A stretch of 64,000 bases of DNA from Nonomuraea jiangxiensis (GCF_900099965.1 NZ_FNDJ01000006.1:140165-204164), one strand, 5' to 3'; numbered from the stretch's first letter, positions 8,615 to 17,672 are shown. Notes: generated by a model from the letters alone, not told the origin. A program made the numbers and translations.

Positions 8615-10144
8615 ATGAGCATGGAAGAGGATTCCAGGCGACTCGCCGAGCTCGGTTACAAGCAGGAGCTGGCCCGCACCTGGAGCGGTTTCTCCAACTT
8701 CGCCATCTCGTTCTCGATCATCTCCATCCTCGCCGGCTGTTTCACCACGTTCGGCCAGGCCTGGAACTACGGCGGCCCCATCGCCATCTCCTGGGGCTGG
8801 CCGCTCATTTCCCTCTTCATCCTGATCATCGGCTTCTGCATGTCGGAGCTGGTGTCGGCGTACCCGACGGCGGGCGGCATCTACTGGTGGGCCGCCAAGC
8901 TGGGCAAGCCGATCCACGGCTGGTTCACCGGCTGGCTCAACCTGATCGGCCTCATCGCCGTCACCGCGTCGGTCGACTACGGGTGCGCCACGTTCCTCAA
9001 CATCACCCTCAGCCGGGTGACCGGCGGGGGCTGGGAGGGGACGCTCCACCAGGCGTTCCTGCTGTTCGTGGTCATCCTCGCGCTGCACGCCCTGATCAAC
9101 GTCTACAGCCACAGGCTCATCTCTTTACTGCAGAACGTCTCGGTCTGGTGGCACGTGGCGGGTGCCGCGATCGTGGTCGCCATCCTGGTCTTCGTGCCGG
9201 ACGACCACCAGTCGCTCGGCTTCGTCTTCGGCGGCACGAACAACACCTCCGGCTTCGGCGCCGGCGCCGAGGGCGTGCCCTTCTGGCTGTACGTGCTGCC
9301 GCTCGGCTTCCTGCTGACCCAGTACACGATCACCGGATTCGACGCCTGCGCGCACGTGTCGGAGGAGACGCAGGGCGCGGCGCGCAGCGCGGCCCGCGGG
9401 CTGTGGCAGTCGATCTTCTACTCCGCGATCGGCGGGTGGATCCTGCTGCTGTCGTTCCTGTTCGCGGCGACGAACGTGGACGCGCTCAACGAGGCCGGCG
9501 GATTCGTCGGGGCCATCTTCGAGTCCGCGCTCACGTCCGGCTGGGCCACGGCCATCTTCGCGATCTCCACCGTCGGCCAGTTCTTCTGCGGGATGAGCTG
9601 CGTGACGTCGATGTCGCGGATGACGTACGCGTTCTCCCGCGACGGCGCGGTGCCCGGCTGGCGGCTGTGGAGCAGGGTCGACCGCAACCGCACCCCGGTC
9701 AACGCGATCGTCGCGGGCTGCGTGATGGCCGCGCTGATCACGCTGCCCGCCCTCTACGCCCCGCCCGGCCTCACCACCCCGGTCGCCTTCTACGCCGTCG
9801 TGTCGATCGCGGTCATCGGGCTCTATCTGGCGTTCCTCATCCCGATCTGGCTCCGGCTGCGGATGGGCGACGCCTTCCAGCCGGGACCGTGGACCCTCGG
9901 CCGGAAATATCGGGTCCTGTGCTGGATCGCCTGCGTCGAGATCGTGATCGTCTCGATCTACTTCATCATGCCGTTCTCGCCGGCCGGAGTGCCGGGCAAC
10001 GAGGACTTCGCCTGGACGTCGGTCAACTACGCGCCGATCGCGGTGGGCGTCGTGCTGGTCGGCATCGCCCTGTGGTGGGTCGCGTCGGCCCGCCACTGGT
10101 TCACTGGGCCCCGCCGCACCGTCGACGAGGTCCCGATCGCCTGA
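8615..10144 (+). CDS. APC-superfamily amino acid/amine permease
   Basis: Integral membrane transporter of 509 residues with about 12 hydrophobic helices. The N terminus LAELGYKQELARTWSGFSNF followed by SIISIL, and the first-helix region GGPIAISWGWPL, are typical of the GABA/choline/amino-acid permease branch of the APC superfamily, as is GFDACAHVSEET. It likely imports an amino acid or polyamine by proton coupling. I start at ATG 8615, directly behind CAGGGAGAC; the frame is open 24 codons further upstream but that stretch overlaps the palindromic operator. A strong hairpin separates it from the converging lipB. Confidence 0.93.
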   Translation: MSMEEDSRRLAELGYKQELARTWSGFSNFAISFSIISILAGCFTTFGQAWNYGGPIAISWGWPLISLFILIIGFCMSELVSAYPTAGGIYWWAAKLGKPIHGWFTGWLNLIGLIAVTASVDYGCATFLNITLSRVTGGGWEGTLHQAFLLFVVILALHALINVYSHRLISLLQNVSVWWHVAGAAIVVAILVFVPDDHQSLGFVFGGTNNTSGFGAGAEGVPFWLYVLPLGFLLTQYTITGFDACAHVSEETQGAARSAARGLWQSIFYSAIGGWILLLSFLFAATNVDALNEAGGFVGAIFESALTSGWATAIFAISTVGQFFCGMSCVTSMSRMTYAFSRDGAVPGWRLWSRVDRNRTPVNAIVAGCVMAALITLPALYAPPGLTTPVAFYAVVSIAVIGLYLAFLIPIWLRLRMGDAFQPGPWTLGRKYRVLCWIACVEIVIVSIYFIMPFSPAGVPGNEDFAWTSVNYAPIAVGVVLVGIALWWVASARHWFTGPRRTVDEVPIA

Positions 10145-10151
10145 GGCTCCC

Positions 10152-10183
10152 GGCTCGTGGGGTACGGCCGTGCCCCACGAGCC
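10152..10183. terminator. Bidirectional terminator between permease and lipB
   Basis: Perfect 11-bp stem GGCTCGTGGGG / CCCCACGAGCC with a 10-base loop, sitting in the 54-base gap between the convergent permease and lipB stops. It can serve both strands. Confidence 0.75.
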
Positions 10184-10198
10184 CGTCTCCCGTACCGG

Positions 10199-10834
10199 TC
10201 AGGAGGCCTCGAAGGCGTCGGCCACGGCCGCGCGGACCTCGTCCATGCCGGTGGCGCCGAGCTCGCGCTTGAGCGAGGTCATGTCCACGTCGGGCATCCC
10301 GCAGGCGACGGCCCAGTCCCACGGCGTCAGGTCACCGTCCACGTTGAGCGCGAACCCGTGGCTCGTGACCCCCCTGCTCTGCCGCATCCCGATCGAGATG
10401 ATCTTGCGGCCGGTGCCGGTGGTCCACACGCCGGTCAGCAGCTCGGAGCCCGGCGGCGTGTCACGTCGCTCGGCCGGCAGCCCCAGCTTGCCCAGCGCCT
10501 CGACCAGCCGCAGTTCCACCTCGCGCACGTAGTCGACGATCCCCTCGCCCTCGGACAGCTTGACGACGAGGTAGCCGACGAGCTGGCCGGGCCCGTGGTA
10601 GGTGAGCTGGCCGCCCCGCCCGGTCTCGACGACGGGGATGCCGCGGGAGGGGTCGGGCAGGTGGGAGAGCGGGGTGCGGCGCCCGATGGTGTAGACGGAC
10701 GGGTGACTCAGCAACCAGAGCGTGTCCGGCCGCTCGTCCCGTTGGCGCTGCCCGACCAGGTCGGACATGCGCTCCATCGCCTTGTCGTATTCGACGAGCT
10801 CATCGCGGATGAGCGTCAGCGGCCTTGCCCTCAT
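10199..10834 (-). CDS. lipB: Octanoyl-[acyl carrier protein]:protein transferase LipB
   Basis: Transfers octanoyl from ACP to the lipoyl domains of 2-oxoacid dehydrogenases and GcvH, the first step of endogenous lipoate assembly. The 211-residue product has the LipB signature RGGQLTYHGPGQ at residues 73-84, the catalytic Lys144 in GRKIISIG, the RGVTSHGFALNV segment, and the nucleophile Cys178 in VACGM. I start at ATG 10834 (MRARPLTLIR); the open frame extends 13 codons upstream but these are unlike the family. lipA, often adjacent in actinomycetes, is not beside it here. It is followed by the shared terminator with the permease. Confidence 0.96.
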   Translation of the reverse strand: MRARPLTLIRDELVEYDKAMERMSDLVGQRQRDERPDTLWLLSHPSVYTIGRRTPLSHLPDPSRGIPVVETGRGGQLTYHGPGQLVGYLVVKLSEGEGIVDYVREVELRLVEALGKLGLPAERRDTPPGSELLTGVWTTGTGRKIISIGMRQSRGVTSHGFALNVDGDLTPWDWAVACGMPDVDMTSLKRELGATGMDEVRAAVADAFEAS

Positions 10835-11224
10835 GGCTTCGAGGATATGTCGGCCGCCGGACGGCGACGGCACGCCCCCCGGACGCGGGGACCGGGGGCG
10901 GGGGTGCCCGGAGGAGGGCCGGAGCGCCCGTGCACCCGTTCCGCCACCGGTAAATAAGCAGGAAATTTCCCTTGAGGCGGCCCGATATTAAAGACAACCC
11001 TTTATCTGATTTGTCGCATGAATTATTCGACTTCTGGCATGCCATTACGCGACGATGAACGAAACCGGACGAATGCCGAATTTCGCGCTAGAATCGATAA
11101 CTCTACGGCCGGGGGGCGCATTCTTTCCCTGACCTCGGGGAATAGCGAGCTACAGATTCTTGGCGCCGCGGCCCGAACCGCTCTTGCGACGATCGAGAGC
11201 GAGCCTCGGGGAGGGGATGTTCAC
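10835..11224. other. AT-rich intergenic region upstream of the alpha-dioxygenase fusion gene
   Basis: This 390-base divergent gap is clearly lower in GC than its surroundings from about 10950 to 11110 and includes the palindrome GGAAATTTCC (10961-10970). It must hold the lipB promoter and the promoter of the downstream locus, but I could not assign a convincing -35/-10 pair. An open frame from ATG 11018 runs in phase into the next gene; its AT-rich codons argue against it being coding. Confidence 0.6.
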
Positions 11225-14119
11225 ATGACCAAGCATGAAGAGCGCCGCGCCGACAAGGCTCCGGCCGTCCACGAGGTGCCCGCGGCCGAGCGATACGAAC
11301 GCTACGTGGGAGGCAGCCCCGAGGTCGAGCGGAAGATCTTCGACCGGCTGGCCCGCGACCTCATGCTGGTCCAATGGAAGATCAAGGAGCGCAGCGGCGC
11401 CGCCGGCATCGACCGGGCCTTCCACGCGAAGGGCATCGTCGGGGTCGACAACGCCCGGCTGGCATTCCGCCGGGACCTGCCCGAGGACCTCCGCACCGGC
11501 TTCGCCCAGCCCGGCGCCGAATACCCGGCCGTGGTCCGGCTCTCCAACGCCAGCGGCGTCCACCAGCCCGACGCCGCGCCCGACCTGCGCGGCGCGGCGC
11601 TGCGGATCGAGGTGGGGCCGGAGGAGACCCACGACCTGCTGATGACGAACTACCCGGTCTCCCACGCCAAGAATGCCCGCGAGTTCGTGGTGTTCGCGCA
11701 GGTCATGGCGGGGGCCGACTCGACCCTGCGCAAGGGCGTCGCGCTCTACGCCAAGCTGCCCTGGAGGCTCGGCTGGTCCACGGCCGCGCGGATGCGGCGC
11801 AACGTGACCGCGGCCACCGGACGCCCGGTGCGCAGCCTCGCGCTGGAGACCTACTGGAGCCGCGGCTCGATCCTGTGGGGGCCCGCCGGGCCGGTGCGCT
11901 ACCGGCTCCGCCCCGCCGCGGGCACACCGGCGGCGCCGCACCCGCCGCAGGGCGATCCCGACTACCTCGGCCACGAGTTCGCCGCGCGGCTGGCCCGCGC
12001 GGAGGTCGTCTTCGACCTGTGCGTCCAGCGCTACACCAACGCCAGGCTCACGCCCGTGGAGAACGGCGCGGCCGAGTGGCGGGAGGCCGACACGCCCGTC
12101 ATCCCGGTGGCCACGCTGACGATCCCGCGCCAGGACCTCGACACCGCGCAGGCACGCGCCACCGCGCTCAGGATCGACCAGCTCGCCTTCGATCCGTGGC
12201 ACACCACCGACGAGTTCCGCCCCCTCGGCAACCTCAACCGCGCCCGCAGGGCCGCCTACGAAGCCTCCAGCGCCCATCGCCGCGGGCACCGCTTCGTCGT
12301 GCCCACGCCGAAACGCAACCTCATCGCCGGCGCCCTGCTGGAGAAGGGCTTCGACGCCCTCAACCGGCGCGTCCCCTGGGACCGGCTGCCGACCTATCTC
12401 GGGCTGCTCAACATCGAGGCCATCCGGCAGGTGCTGCGCCGGGACAACCTCATCGACACCGAGCCCCACGAGCCCGTGCCGCGGCCCCACCCGGTGGCCC
12501 CGCCCATCGACGAGCACCTTCGGGGCAGGCGCACCTACGACGGCACCTACAACGACCTGTCCGCGCCGCGGATGGGGGCGCTCGGCGCGGCGTTCGGCCG
12601 CAACCTCCCGCCCGTCCACCGGCCCGACCTCTTCGACACGCCCAATCCGGTGACGGTCAGCAGGGAGCTGCTCCACCGCGACACCTTCCTCCCGGCCAGG
12701 TCGCTCAACATCCTCGCCGCCGCGTGGATCCAGTTCCAGGTGCACGACTGGGTCGAGCACAAGCGCCACCCGGCGGGCGGTCAGAGCGTGGAGGTGCCGC
12801 TCCCGCCCGGCATGACCTGGGTCAACACGCCCGGTGGAGCACCCGAGGGGACGATGCGGTTCGGCGCGGACGTCAGCGCCGGCGGCGCGGAGTCGCCGAT
12901 CCTGTTCGCCAACTCCGCCTCCCACTGGTGGGACGGCTCGGAGGTCTACGGCGGCGACGAGACCGTCGCCAAATCCCTGCGCGAGCCGGACGGCGGCGCG
13001 GCGCTGCACCTGCCGGAGGGCCACCTGGTGCCCGGCCCGGACGGCATCCCGATCACCGGTTTCCGTAACAACTGGTGGCTCGGGCTGAGCGTCATGCACA
13101 CCCTCTTCGCCCGCGAGCACAACACCGTGTGCGCGGCCCTGCGCAGCCAATACCCCCGGATGGACGAGGACACCGTCTACCACACGGCGCGGCTGGTGAT
13201 CTCCGCCCTGATCGCCAAGATCCACACCGTGGAGTGGACGCCCGCGATCCTCGCCACCGAGCTGATCGACATCGGGCTGACGGCCAACTGGTCGGGCCCG
13301 CCGCAAAACTGGCTGGCCCGCCTCGGCCTGTGGCTGGTCGACGCCCACGCGCTCACCGGCATCCCCGAGACCCTACCCGACCACCACGGCGTCCCGTACT
13401 CGCTCACCGAGGACTTCGTCACCGTCTACCGGATGCACCCGCTCATCCCCGACGACTACCGGATCGCCGACCACCGGTCCGACCGGACGCTCGACACCCT
13501 GGGATTCCACGACGTCCAAGGCGCCGCCACCGAGCCCCTGATGCGCCGGGTCGGCCTGGCCAACTCTCTCTACTCGCTGGGCATCGCCCATCCCGGGGCG
13601 ATCACCCTGCGCAACTTCCCACGGGCGCTGCAGGCGTTCGAGCGGAGCGGGGAGATCATCGACCTGTCCGTGGTCGACCTCGTCCGCACCCGCCGCCGGG
13701 GTGTGCCGCGCTACAACGACTTCCGTACCGGCCTGCACAAGCCGCGCCTGCGCAGCTTCGAGGAGCTCACCTCCGACCCTGACACGCTGACGCGGCTCAA
13801 GAGCGTCTACCGCACGGTCGACGACATCGACACGGTGGTCGGGCTCTACGCGGAAAATCCCCCCGAGCACTTCGGGTTCAGCGACACGGCCTTCCGCATC
13901 TTCATCCTCATGGCCAGCCGGCGGCTGCAGAGCGACCGGTTCCTCACCGTCGACTTCCGGCCCGAGATCTACACCCCGCTCGGGCTGGACTGGATCGAGC
14001 GCAACGGCATGAAGAGCGTCATCCTGCGGCACTGCCCCGAGCTGGCGAGCCTCCTGCCGCGCACGACGAGCGCGTTCGCACCCTGGCGCGCGTCCACGCC
14101 CGACGGGCACGGCGCCTGA
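11225..14119 (+). CDS. Catalase-like domain fused to fatty-acid alpha-dioxygenase-like haem protein
   Basis: A two-haem-domain protein of 964 residues. Residues ~25-380 form a catalase-like (y4iL-type) domain: distal His67 in RAFHAKG, Asn142 in MTNYPVSHAKNAREF, and a candidate proximal Tyr345 in RARRAAYEASSAHR. Residues ~430-950 form an animal-peroxidase/cyclooxygenase-type domain closest to plant alpha-dioxygenases: distal His507 in WIQFQVHDWVEH, GSEVYGG, LFAREHNTVC, TARLVISALIAKIHTVEWT, and FVTVYRMHPLIPD giving catalytic Tyr735 and proximal His738. Alpha-dioxygenases oxygenate fatty acids at C2 to 2-hydroperoxides. The catalase-like half may therefore process the hydroperoxide, which is inference. 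Start ATG 11225 follows GGGGAGGGG. There is no signal peptide. It heads a co-directional cluster. Confidence 0.9.
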   Translation: MTKHEERRADKAPAVHEVPAAERYERYVGGSPEVERKIFDRLARDLMLVQWKIKERSGAAGIDRAFHAKGIVGVDNARLAFRRDLPEDLRTGFAQPGAEYPAVVRLSNASGVHQPDAAPDLRGAALRIEVGPEETHDLLMTNYPVSHAKNAREFVVFAQVMAGADSTLRKGVALYAKLPWRLGWSTAARMRRNVTAATGRPVRSLALETYWSRGSILWGPAGPVRYRLRPAAGTPAAPHPPQGDPDYLGHEFAARLARAEVVFDLCVQRYTNARLTPVENGAAEWREADTPVIPVATLTIPRQDLDTAQARATALRIDQLAFDPWHTTDEFRPLGNLNRARRAAYEASSAHRRGHRFVVPTPKRNLIAGALLEKGFDALNRRVPWDRLPTYLGLLNIEAIRQVLRRDNLIDTEPHEPVPRPHPVAPPIDEHLRGRRTYDGTYNDLSAPRMGALGAAFGRNLPPVHRPDLFDTPNPVTVSRELLHRDTFLPARSLNILAAAWIQFQVHDWVEHKRHPAGGQSVEVPLPPGMTWVNTPGGAPEGTMRFGADVSAGGAESPILFANSASHWWDGSEVYGGDETVAKSLREPDGGAALHLPEGHLVPGPDGIPITGFRNNWWLGLSVMHTLFAREHNTVCAALRSQYPRMDEDTVYHTARLVISALIAKIHTVEWTPAILATELIDIGLTANWSGPPQNWLARLGLWLVDAHALTGIPETLPDHHGVPYSLTEDFVTVYRMHPLIPDDYRIADHRSDRTLDTLGFHDVQGAATEPLMRRVGLANSLYSLGIAHPGAITLRNFPRALQAFERSGEIIDLSVVDLVRTRRRGVPRYNDFRTGLHKPRLRSFEELTSDPDTLTRLKSVYRTVDDIDTVVGLYAENPPEHFGFSDTAFRIFILMASRRLQSDRFLTVDFRPEIYTPLGLDWIERNGMKSVILRHCPELASLLPRTTSAFAPWRASTPDGHGA

Positions 14120-14150
14120 GCCGGGCAGGTCTGAGAGGGAGGGGGCGACC

Positions 14151-15524
14151 ATGTCCGTGGAGCCGGAGACCAGGCGGGAAGGGCTGGCGGATTTCCTGGC
14201 CAGGCCGTTGATGGAGACCATCTGGCGGCGGCGGACCCACCGGGTCAGCCGCGGCGCCGACGTGCCCGCCGGGTCGATGAGCTACCGGTCGCCGCATCAG
14301 CCGCTCCCGCTGACCGAGCTGGAGGAGGCGGTGCTCATCGCGCTCACCGGCTGCTCCGGCCTCACCATGCCGGACCGGCCCTTCGAGGACCCGCGCAACG
14401 GCGACCCCATCATGGCCAAGCCCAACCTCAACATGACCGGCCGTACGGCGGGCAGCCCCGACAACGCCCAGGGCACCCACTTCTTCATGATCAACGACAC
14501 CGGCACCTACTTCCTGAAGAAGCTGGAGCCCGCCCCCGGCCTGCCCTTCGACGCCGACACGCTGGTCGAGCGGGCACGCCGGGCCAAGATACAGGTGCTG
14601 CCGCACCGGCTCGACGTCGCCGAGGGCATGCGGGACTTCCCCGCCTACCTCGACTCCAACCGCTTCCTGTCCAACCTGCCCGGCACCACGGTCTTCCTGC
14701 CCGTGGTCGACCTCTCCCACCAGTACATCAACGCGCTGATGTACCTGCTCACCCAGCCGGAGGGGGCCAGGCCGGCACTCGTCGACGACCGCAACTTCTA
14801 CCAGCCGGCGGGCGTGCGGAAATGGGTGCGCAACGGGTTCCTCAACGCCGACCTCAAGCTGCCGCTCGGCGCGCTGGGGCCGATGCGCACCCAGATCGAG
14901 GCCGACCTGCTCGTCCAGAACATGATGCTGGCCGCGGACGCCATGGGGCTCGGCGCCTGGATCCACGCCTCGATCCACCCGCAGATCATGCTGGGCGACC
15001 CGAAGTTCTCCCGCGCGTACGGCCGCATGCTCGGCTTCGACTTCGTCACGCCGCGGTTCCGGCCGGCCGACATCCTGCGCTGGCATGTGCCCCTGCCGAA
15101 ATACGCCACCCTGCGGTCGCATCCGGTCGGGCTCCGGGCCGGCGGGGAGCACCTCATCAAGGCCGCCTGCCCGCCCAACCACGCCTCGATGGAGGCGGCC
15201 GTCGAGAGCGTCGTCCGGGCGAAGTTCGGGCCGGGCGGCATCTACGGCGACCCGAAGACGTTCGCCCGCATCTACAAGGACGACTTCGGGCAGCGCTACC
15301 TGGCCGAGGCCCGGGAATACGACCAGCGGGTGATCGACTGCGTACGCGACATCTGCGTCTACATCCACGCCACGCACGGGCGCTTCCCCGCGCACGCCGA
15401 CGCCATCCACGTGCCCGGCATCTGGCTGCAGACGCACCACGTCGAGTCGGAATACTACGAGCGGTTCTTCACCAACGGCACGACCGACGCGCACGCCCGG
15501 CACGCCGCGCGGTGGCACGCGTAG
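14151..15524 (+). CDS. Uncharacterised protein, weakly nitroreductase-like
   Basis: A 457-residue soluble protein that I do not firmly recognise. It begins 31 bases after the dioxygenase stop, behind GAGGGAGGGG. Two segments resemble the FMN-binding nitroreductase fold: LTELEEAVLIALTGCSGL near residue 54 and IEADLLVQNMMLAADAMGLG near residue 250, which look like the N-terminal helix and the LAA-aeGLG helix of that family. The middle carries long conserved-looking stretches (FHFMINDTGTYFLKK-like) that the minimal nitroreductases lack. The C terminus is rich in His, Tyr and Trp (IYKDDFGQRYL, VYIHATHGRFPAHADA). Its position suggests a redox or accessory step acting with the dioxygenase and the downstream ThDP enzyme. 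Confidence 0.75.
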   Translation: MSVEPETRREGLADFLARPLMETIWRRRTHRVSRGADVPAGSMSYRSPHQPLPLTELEEAVLIALTGCSGLTMPDRPFEDPRNGDPIMAKPNLNMTGRTAGSPDNAQGTHFFMINDTGTYFLKKLEPAPGLPFDADTLVERARRAKIQVLPHRLDVAEGMRDFPAYLDSNRFLSNLPGTTVFLPVVDLSHQYINALMYLLTQPEGARPALVDDRNFYQPAGVRKWVRNGFLNADLKLPLGALGPMRTQIEADLLVQNMMLAADAMGLGAWIHASIHPQIMLGDPKFSRAYGRMLGFDFVTPRFRPADILRWHVPLPKYATLRSHPVGLRAGGEHLIKAACPPNHASMEAAVESVVRAKFGPGGIYGDPKTFARIYKDDFGQRYLAEAREYDQRVIDCVRDICVYIHATHGRFPAHADAIHVPGIWLQTHHVESEYYERFFTNGTTDAHARHAARWHA

Positions 15525-15597
15525 CGACGGCCGTTCCCGGCTCCGCCGGCCGCGGAGGGATCCGAAAAGGGCGCCACAAAGACGATCCCCGGGGGGC

Positions 15598-15622
15598 GGG
15601 AGCCGCTCGATCAGCGGCTCCC
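15598..15622. other. Strong hairpin upstream of the ThDP-enzyme gene
   Basis: Perfect 10-bp inverted repeat GGGAGCCGCT / AGCGGCTCCC with loop CGATC, 75 bases after the upstream stop and 29 before the next start. With no T-run it could be a weak terminator, an RNA-processing element or a leader structure within one transcript. It means the three-gene unit may not be transcribed evenly. Confidence 0.55.
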
Positions 15623-15651
15623 TCACAAGCGACGCGCGGAGAGGTGCGATC

Positions 15652-17361
15652 ATGAGAGTGTACGAAGCCATCGTCAAGGGGCTGGAGGACATCGGCGTAC
15701 GGGCCGCCTTCGGCGGTGCCGGGGAGAACGCCGCCGGCCTCATGCTGGCGCTGCGGGACTCGCGGCAGATCCGGCCCATCATCACCCGGCACGAGCAGGC
15801 CGCCTCGTTCATGGCCTGCGGTTACGCGATGTACACCAACAAGCTGGGCTTCTGCTTCGCCACGGCGGGGCCGGGGGCGTTCAACCTGTTCTCCGGGCTG
15901 GCCATGGCGATGTCCGACTCCTACCCGGTGCTCGCCGTCTCCGGATACGCCAACCGGAAGTGGCAGGGCTGGGGCTCGCTCAACGAGACCTCGGGCCTGA
16001 ACGGGACGCCCGACTCGCGGGCCATGTTCGCGGCCACGACCAAGCGGTCCTTCCTGCTGACGAGCGCCGCCGACACCTGGGACGTGCTGGAGGAGGCGGT
16101 CAACATCGCCTTCGAGGGGCGGCCGGGGCCGGTGCACATCCACGTTCCGGGGGATCTGTCCCAGCCCGACGTCGAGGTCGGGGAGGAGCGGCGGATCCGG
16201 CTCGCCGTCGCGCCGGTGCAGCCCGACCCGGCCCGCGTGGAGGAGATCGCCTCGGTGCTGGCCGACGCCCTCACGAACGGCAGGCGTGTCGTGGCGCTCG
16301 TCGGCTTCGGCGCCATCCGCAGCGGCGCGGGGGCGGAGGTCAAGCGGCTCATCGAGCGGTTCCAGATCCCGCTGCTGACCACGCTCGACGGCAAGGGCAT
16401 CGTGTCCGAGAGCCACCCGCTGTCGGTGGGCGTCTTCGCCGACAGCGGCCACGCCAGCGCCTGGAAGGCCTTCCGCGAGGCCGACGTCGTGCTGTGCGTC
16501 GGCAACTCCCTCAACCAGCACGCGACGTTCGACTACCGCAGGGACCTGTTCAACGGCAAGACGCTCATCCACGTGAACATCTCGGAGACCGAGTTCCACA
16601 AGGCGTACAAACCTCACTACACGCTCCGCTCGGACGCCCGGCCGGCGGTGGCGGCCCTGGTCGAGGCGCTGGACAAGCGGGTCGGCGAGGTCACGCCCGT
16701 CACGATCGACGGCCGGGACTACGAGGCCAGGCACATCCCGCACGTCACCGGGAACATCCACCCGGGCAAGCTCGCGCAGGCCATCGGACGGATGCTGCCG
16801 GAACGCGCGATCCTGCTCGCCGACGCCGGCGCGCACCTCGCGTGGCTCGGCTACTTCGTGGAACTGGAGGAAGGCCAGCACTTCCGCAAGGCGGGCTCGT
16901 TCGGGCCGATGGCCGGGCACGTCAACGGCGCCCTCGGGGTGCAGGTCGCGCATCCGGACCGTACGATCGTGGTCGGCTGCGGCGACGGGTGTTACTCGCT
17001 GTCCGGCTTCGAGCTGATGACCGCCGTCGAGCATGACCTTCCCGTCATCTGGGTCATCTTCGACGACGAGCAGTTCAAGCTCATCAAGCTCTACCAGCTC
17101 TCGGAGTACAGGGAGAGCGGGCTCGTCGAGTTCCGGAACCCGGACTTCGCCGCGTACGCACGGGCGTGCGGCGCGGACGGCCACCGGGTGGAGACGCTGG
17201 AGGAGTTCGAGGACGCGTTCCGCGGCGCGCTGGGCTCCGGCCGGCCCACGGTCATCGACGCCCGGATAACCCGCTGGGCGGTCCCGCACTACAGCCCCTC
17301 GCCGGACGGCGTGATCGCCGGTCTGGTCGAGGCCCTCGAAGAGCGTCTCCGCGACGACTGA
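15652..17361 (+). CDS. Thiamine diphosphate-binding enzyme, acetolactate synthase-like
   Basis: A 569-residue member of the ALS/benzoylformate decarboxylase/2-hydroxyacyl-CoA lyase superfamily. The N-terminal PYR domain has the catalytic Glu48 in ITRHEQAASFMACGYA and TAGPGAFNLFSGLAMAMSDS. A central domain (residues ~190-345) includes VALVGFGAIRSGAGAE. The C-terminal PP domain has the metal/ThDP motif VGCGDGCYSLSGFELMTAVE (Gly444-Asp445-Gly446), but the usual NN at its end is FDD (residues 470-472). Such enzymes make or cleave C-C bonds next to a carbonyl. Next to an alpha-dioxygenase, a lyase acting on a 2-oxo or 2-hydroxy acid is attractive but unproven. GGAGAGG precedes ATG 15652. Confidence 0.9.
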   Translation: MRVYEAIVKGLEDIGVRAAFGGAGENAAGLMLALRDSRQIRPIITRHEQAASFMACGYAMYTNKLGFCFATAGPGAFNLFSGLAMAMSDSYPVLAVSGYANRKWQGWGSLNETSGLNGTPDSRAMFAATTKRSFLLTSAADTWDVLEEAVNIAFEGRPGPVHIHVPGDLSQPDVEVGEERRIRLAVAPVQPDPARVEEIASVLADALTNGRRVVALVGFGAIRSGAGAEVKRLIERFQIPLLTTLDGKGIVSESHPLSVGVFADSGHASAWKAFREADVVLCVGNSLNQHATFDYRRDLFNGKTLIHVNISETEFHKAYKPHYTLRSDARPAVAALVEALDKRVGEVTPVTIDGRDYEARHIPHVTGNIHPGKLAQAIGRMLPERAILLADAGAHLAWLGYFVELEEGQHFRKAGSFGPMAGHVNGALGVQVAHPDRTIVVGCGDGCYSLSGFELMTAVEHDLPVIWVIFDDEQFKLIKLYQLSEYRESGLVEFRNPDFAAYARACGADGHRVETLEEFEDAFRGALGSGRPTVIDARITRWAVPHYSPSPDGVIAGLVEALEERLRDD

Positions 17362-17385
17362 CTCGCCGGGAGCCGGACACCGGGT

Positions 17386-17410
17386 GGGGCGGCGCCAGGC
17401 CGGCCGCCCC
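17386..17410. terminator. Hairpin between convergent ThDP-enzyme and PspC genes
   Basis: GGGGCGGC / GCCGCCCC with a 9-base loop in the 60-base gap between two convergent genes; a likely bidirectional terminator. Confidence 0.55.
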
Positions 17411-17421
17411 GCCGACAGCCC

Positions 17422-17610
17422 TCAGGCCCGGTGTCCCGACGGCTCGTTGGGGATCAGGATCCACATGACGACGTAGGCGACCCAGAGCGGCCCGGGGAAG
17501 AGCGACAGGATCGCCCAGAGGATCCTGACCAGCGTGGGCGGCAGTCCGAGTTTGTCGGCGATGCCGCCGCAGACGCCCGCCAGAATCCGGTGTTCTCGTG
17601 AGCGGTACAT
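17422..17610 (-). CDS. Small PspC-domain membrane protein
   Basis: A 62-residue protein consisting of almost only a PspC domain: YRSREHRILAGVCGGIADKL, then a hydrophobic helix LVRILWAILSLFPGPLWVAY and LIPNEP. PspC proteins sense membrane stress or act in toxin-antitoxin-like roles in different bacteria. In actinomycetes short versions are common and usually lack the sensor-kinase part. It appears monocistronic, with GGAGGGA before ATG 17610. Confidence 0.9.
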   Translation of the reverse strand: MYRSREHRILAGVCGGIADKLGLPPTLVRILWAILSLFPGPLWVAYVVMWILIPNEPSGHRA

Positions 17611-17672
17611 GATGTCCCTCCGTGTGGTTACCAGCTACCCGTAGAACGGGCGACCGGTCTGTGGAACTCCCG

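Noticed and set aside
11018..11224. Longer N terminus for the dioxygenase fusion from ATG 11018
   Set aside because: The stretch is AT-rich with atypical codons, and a strong GGGGAGGGG ribosome site lies just before ATG 11225.
11150..13348. A long open frame on the minus strand opposite the dioxygenase fusion gene
   Set aside because: It mirrors the codon structure of a high-GC gene on the plus strand, has low-complexity Arg/Val/Gly-rich translation and no recognised motif.
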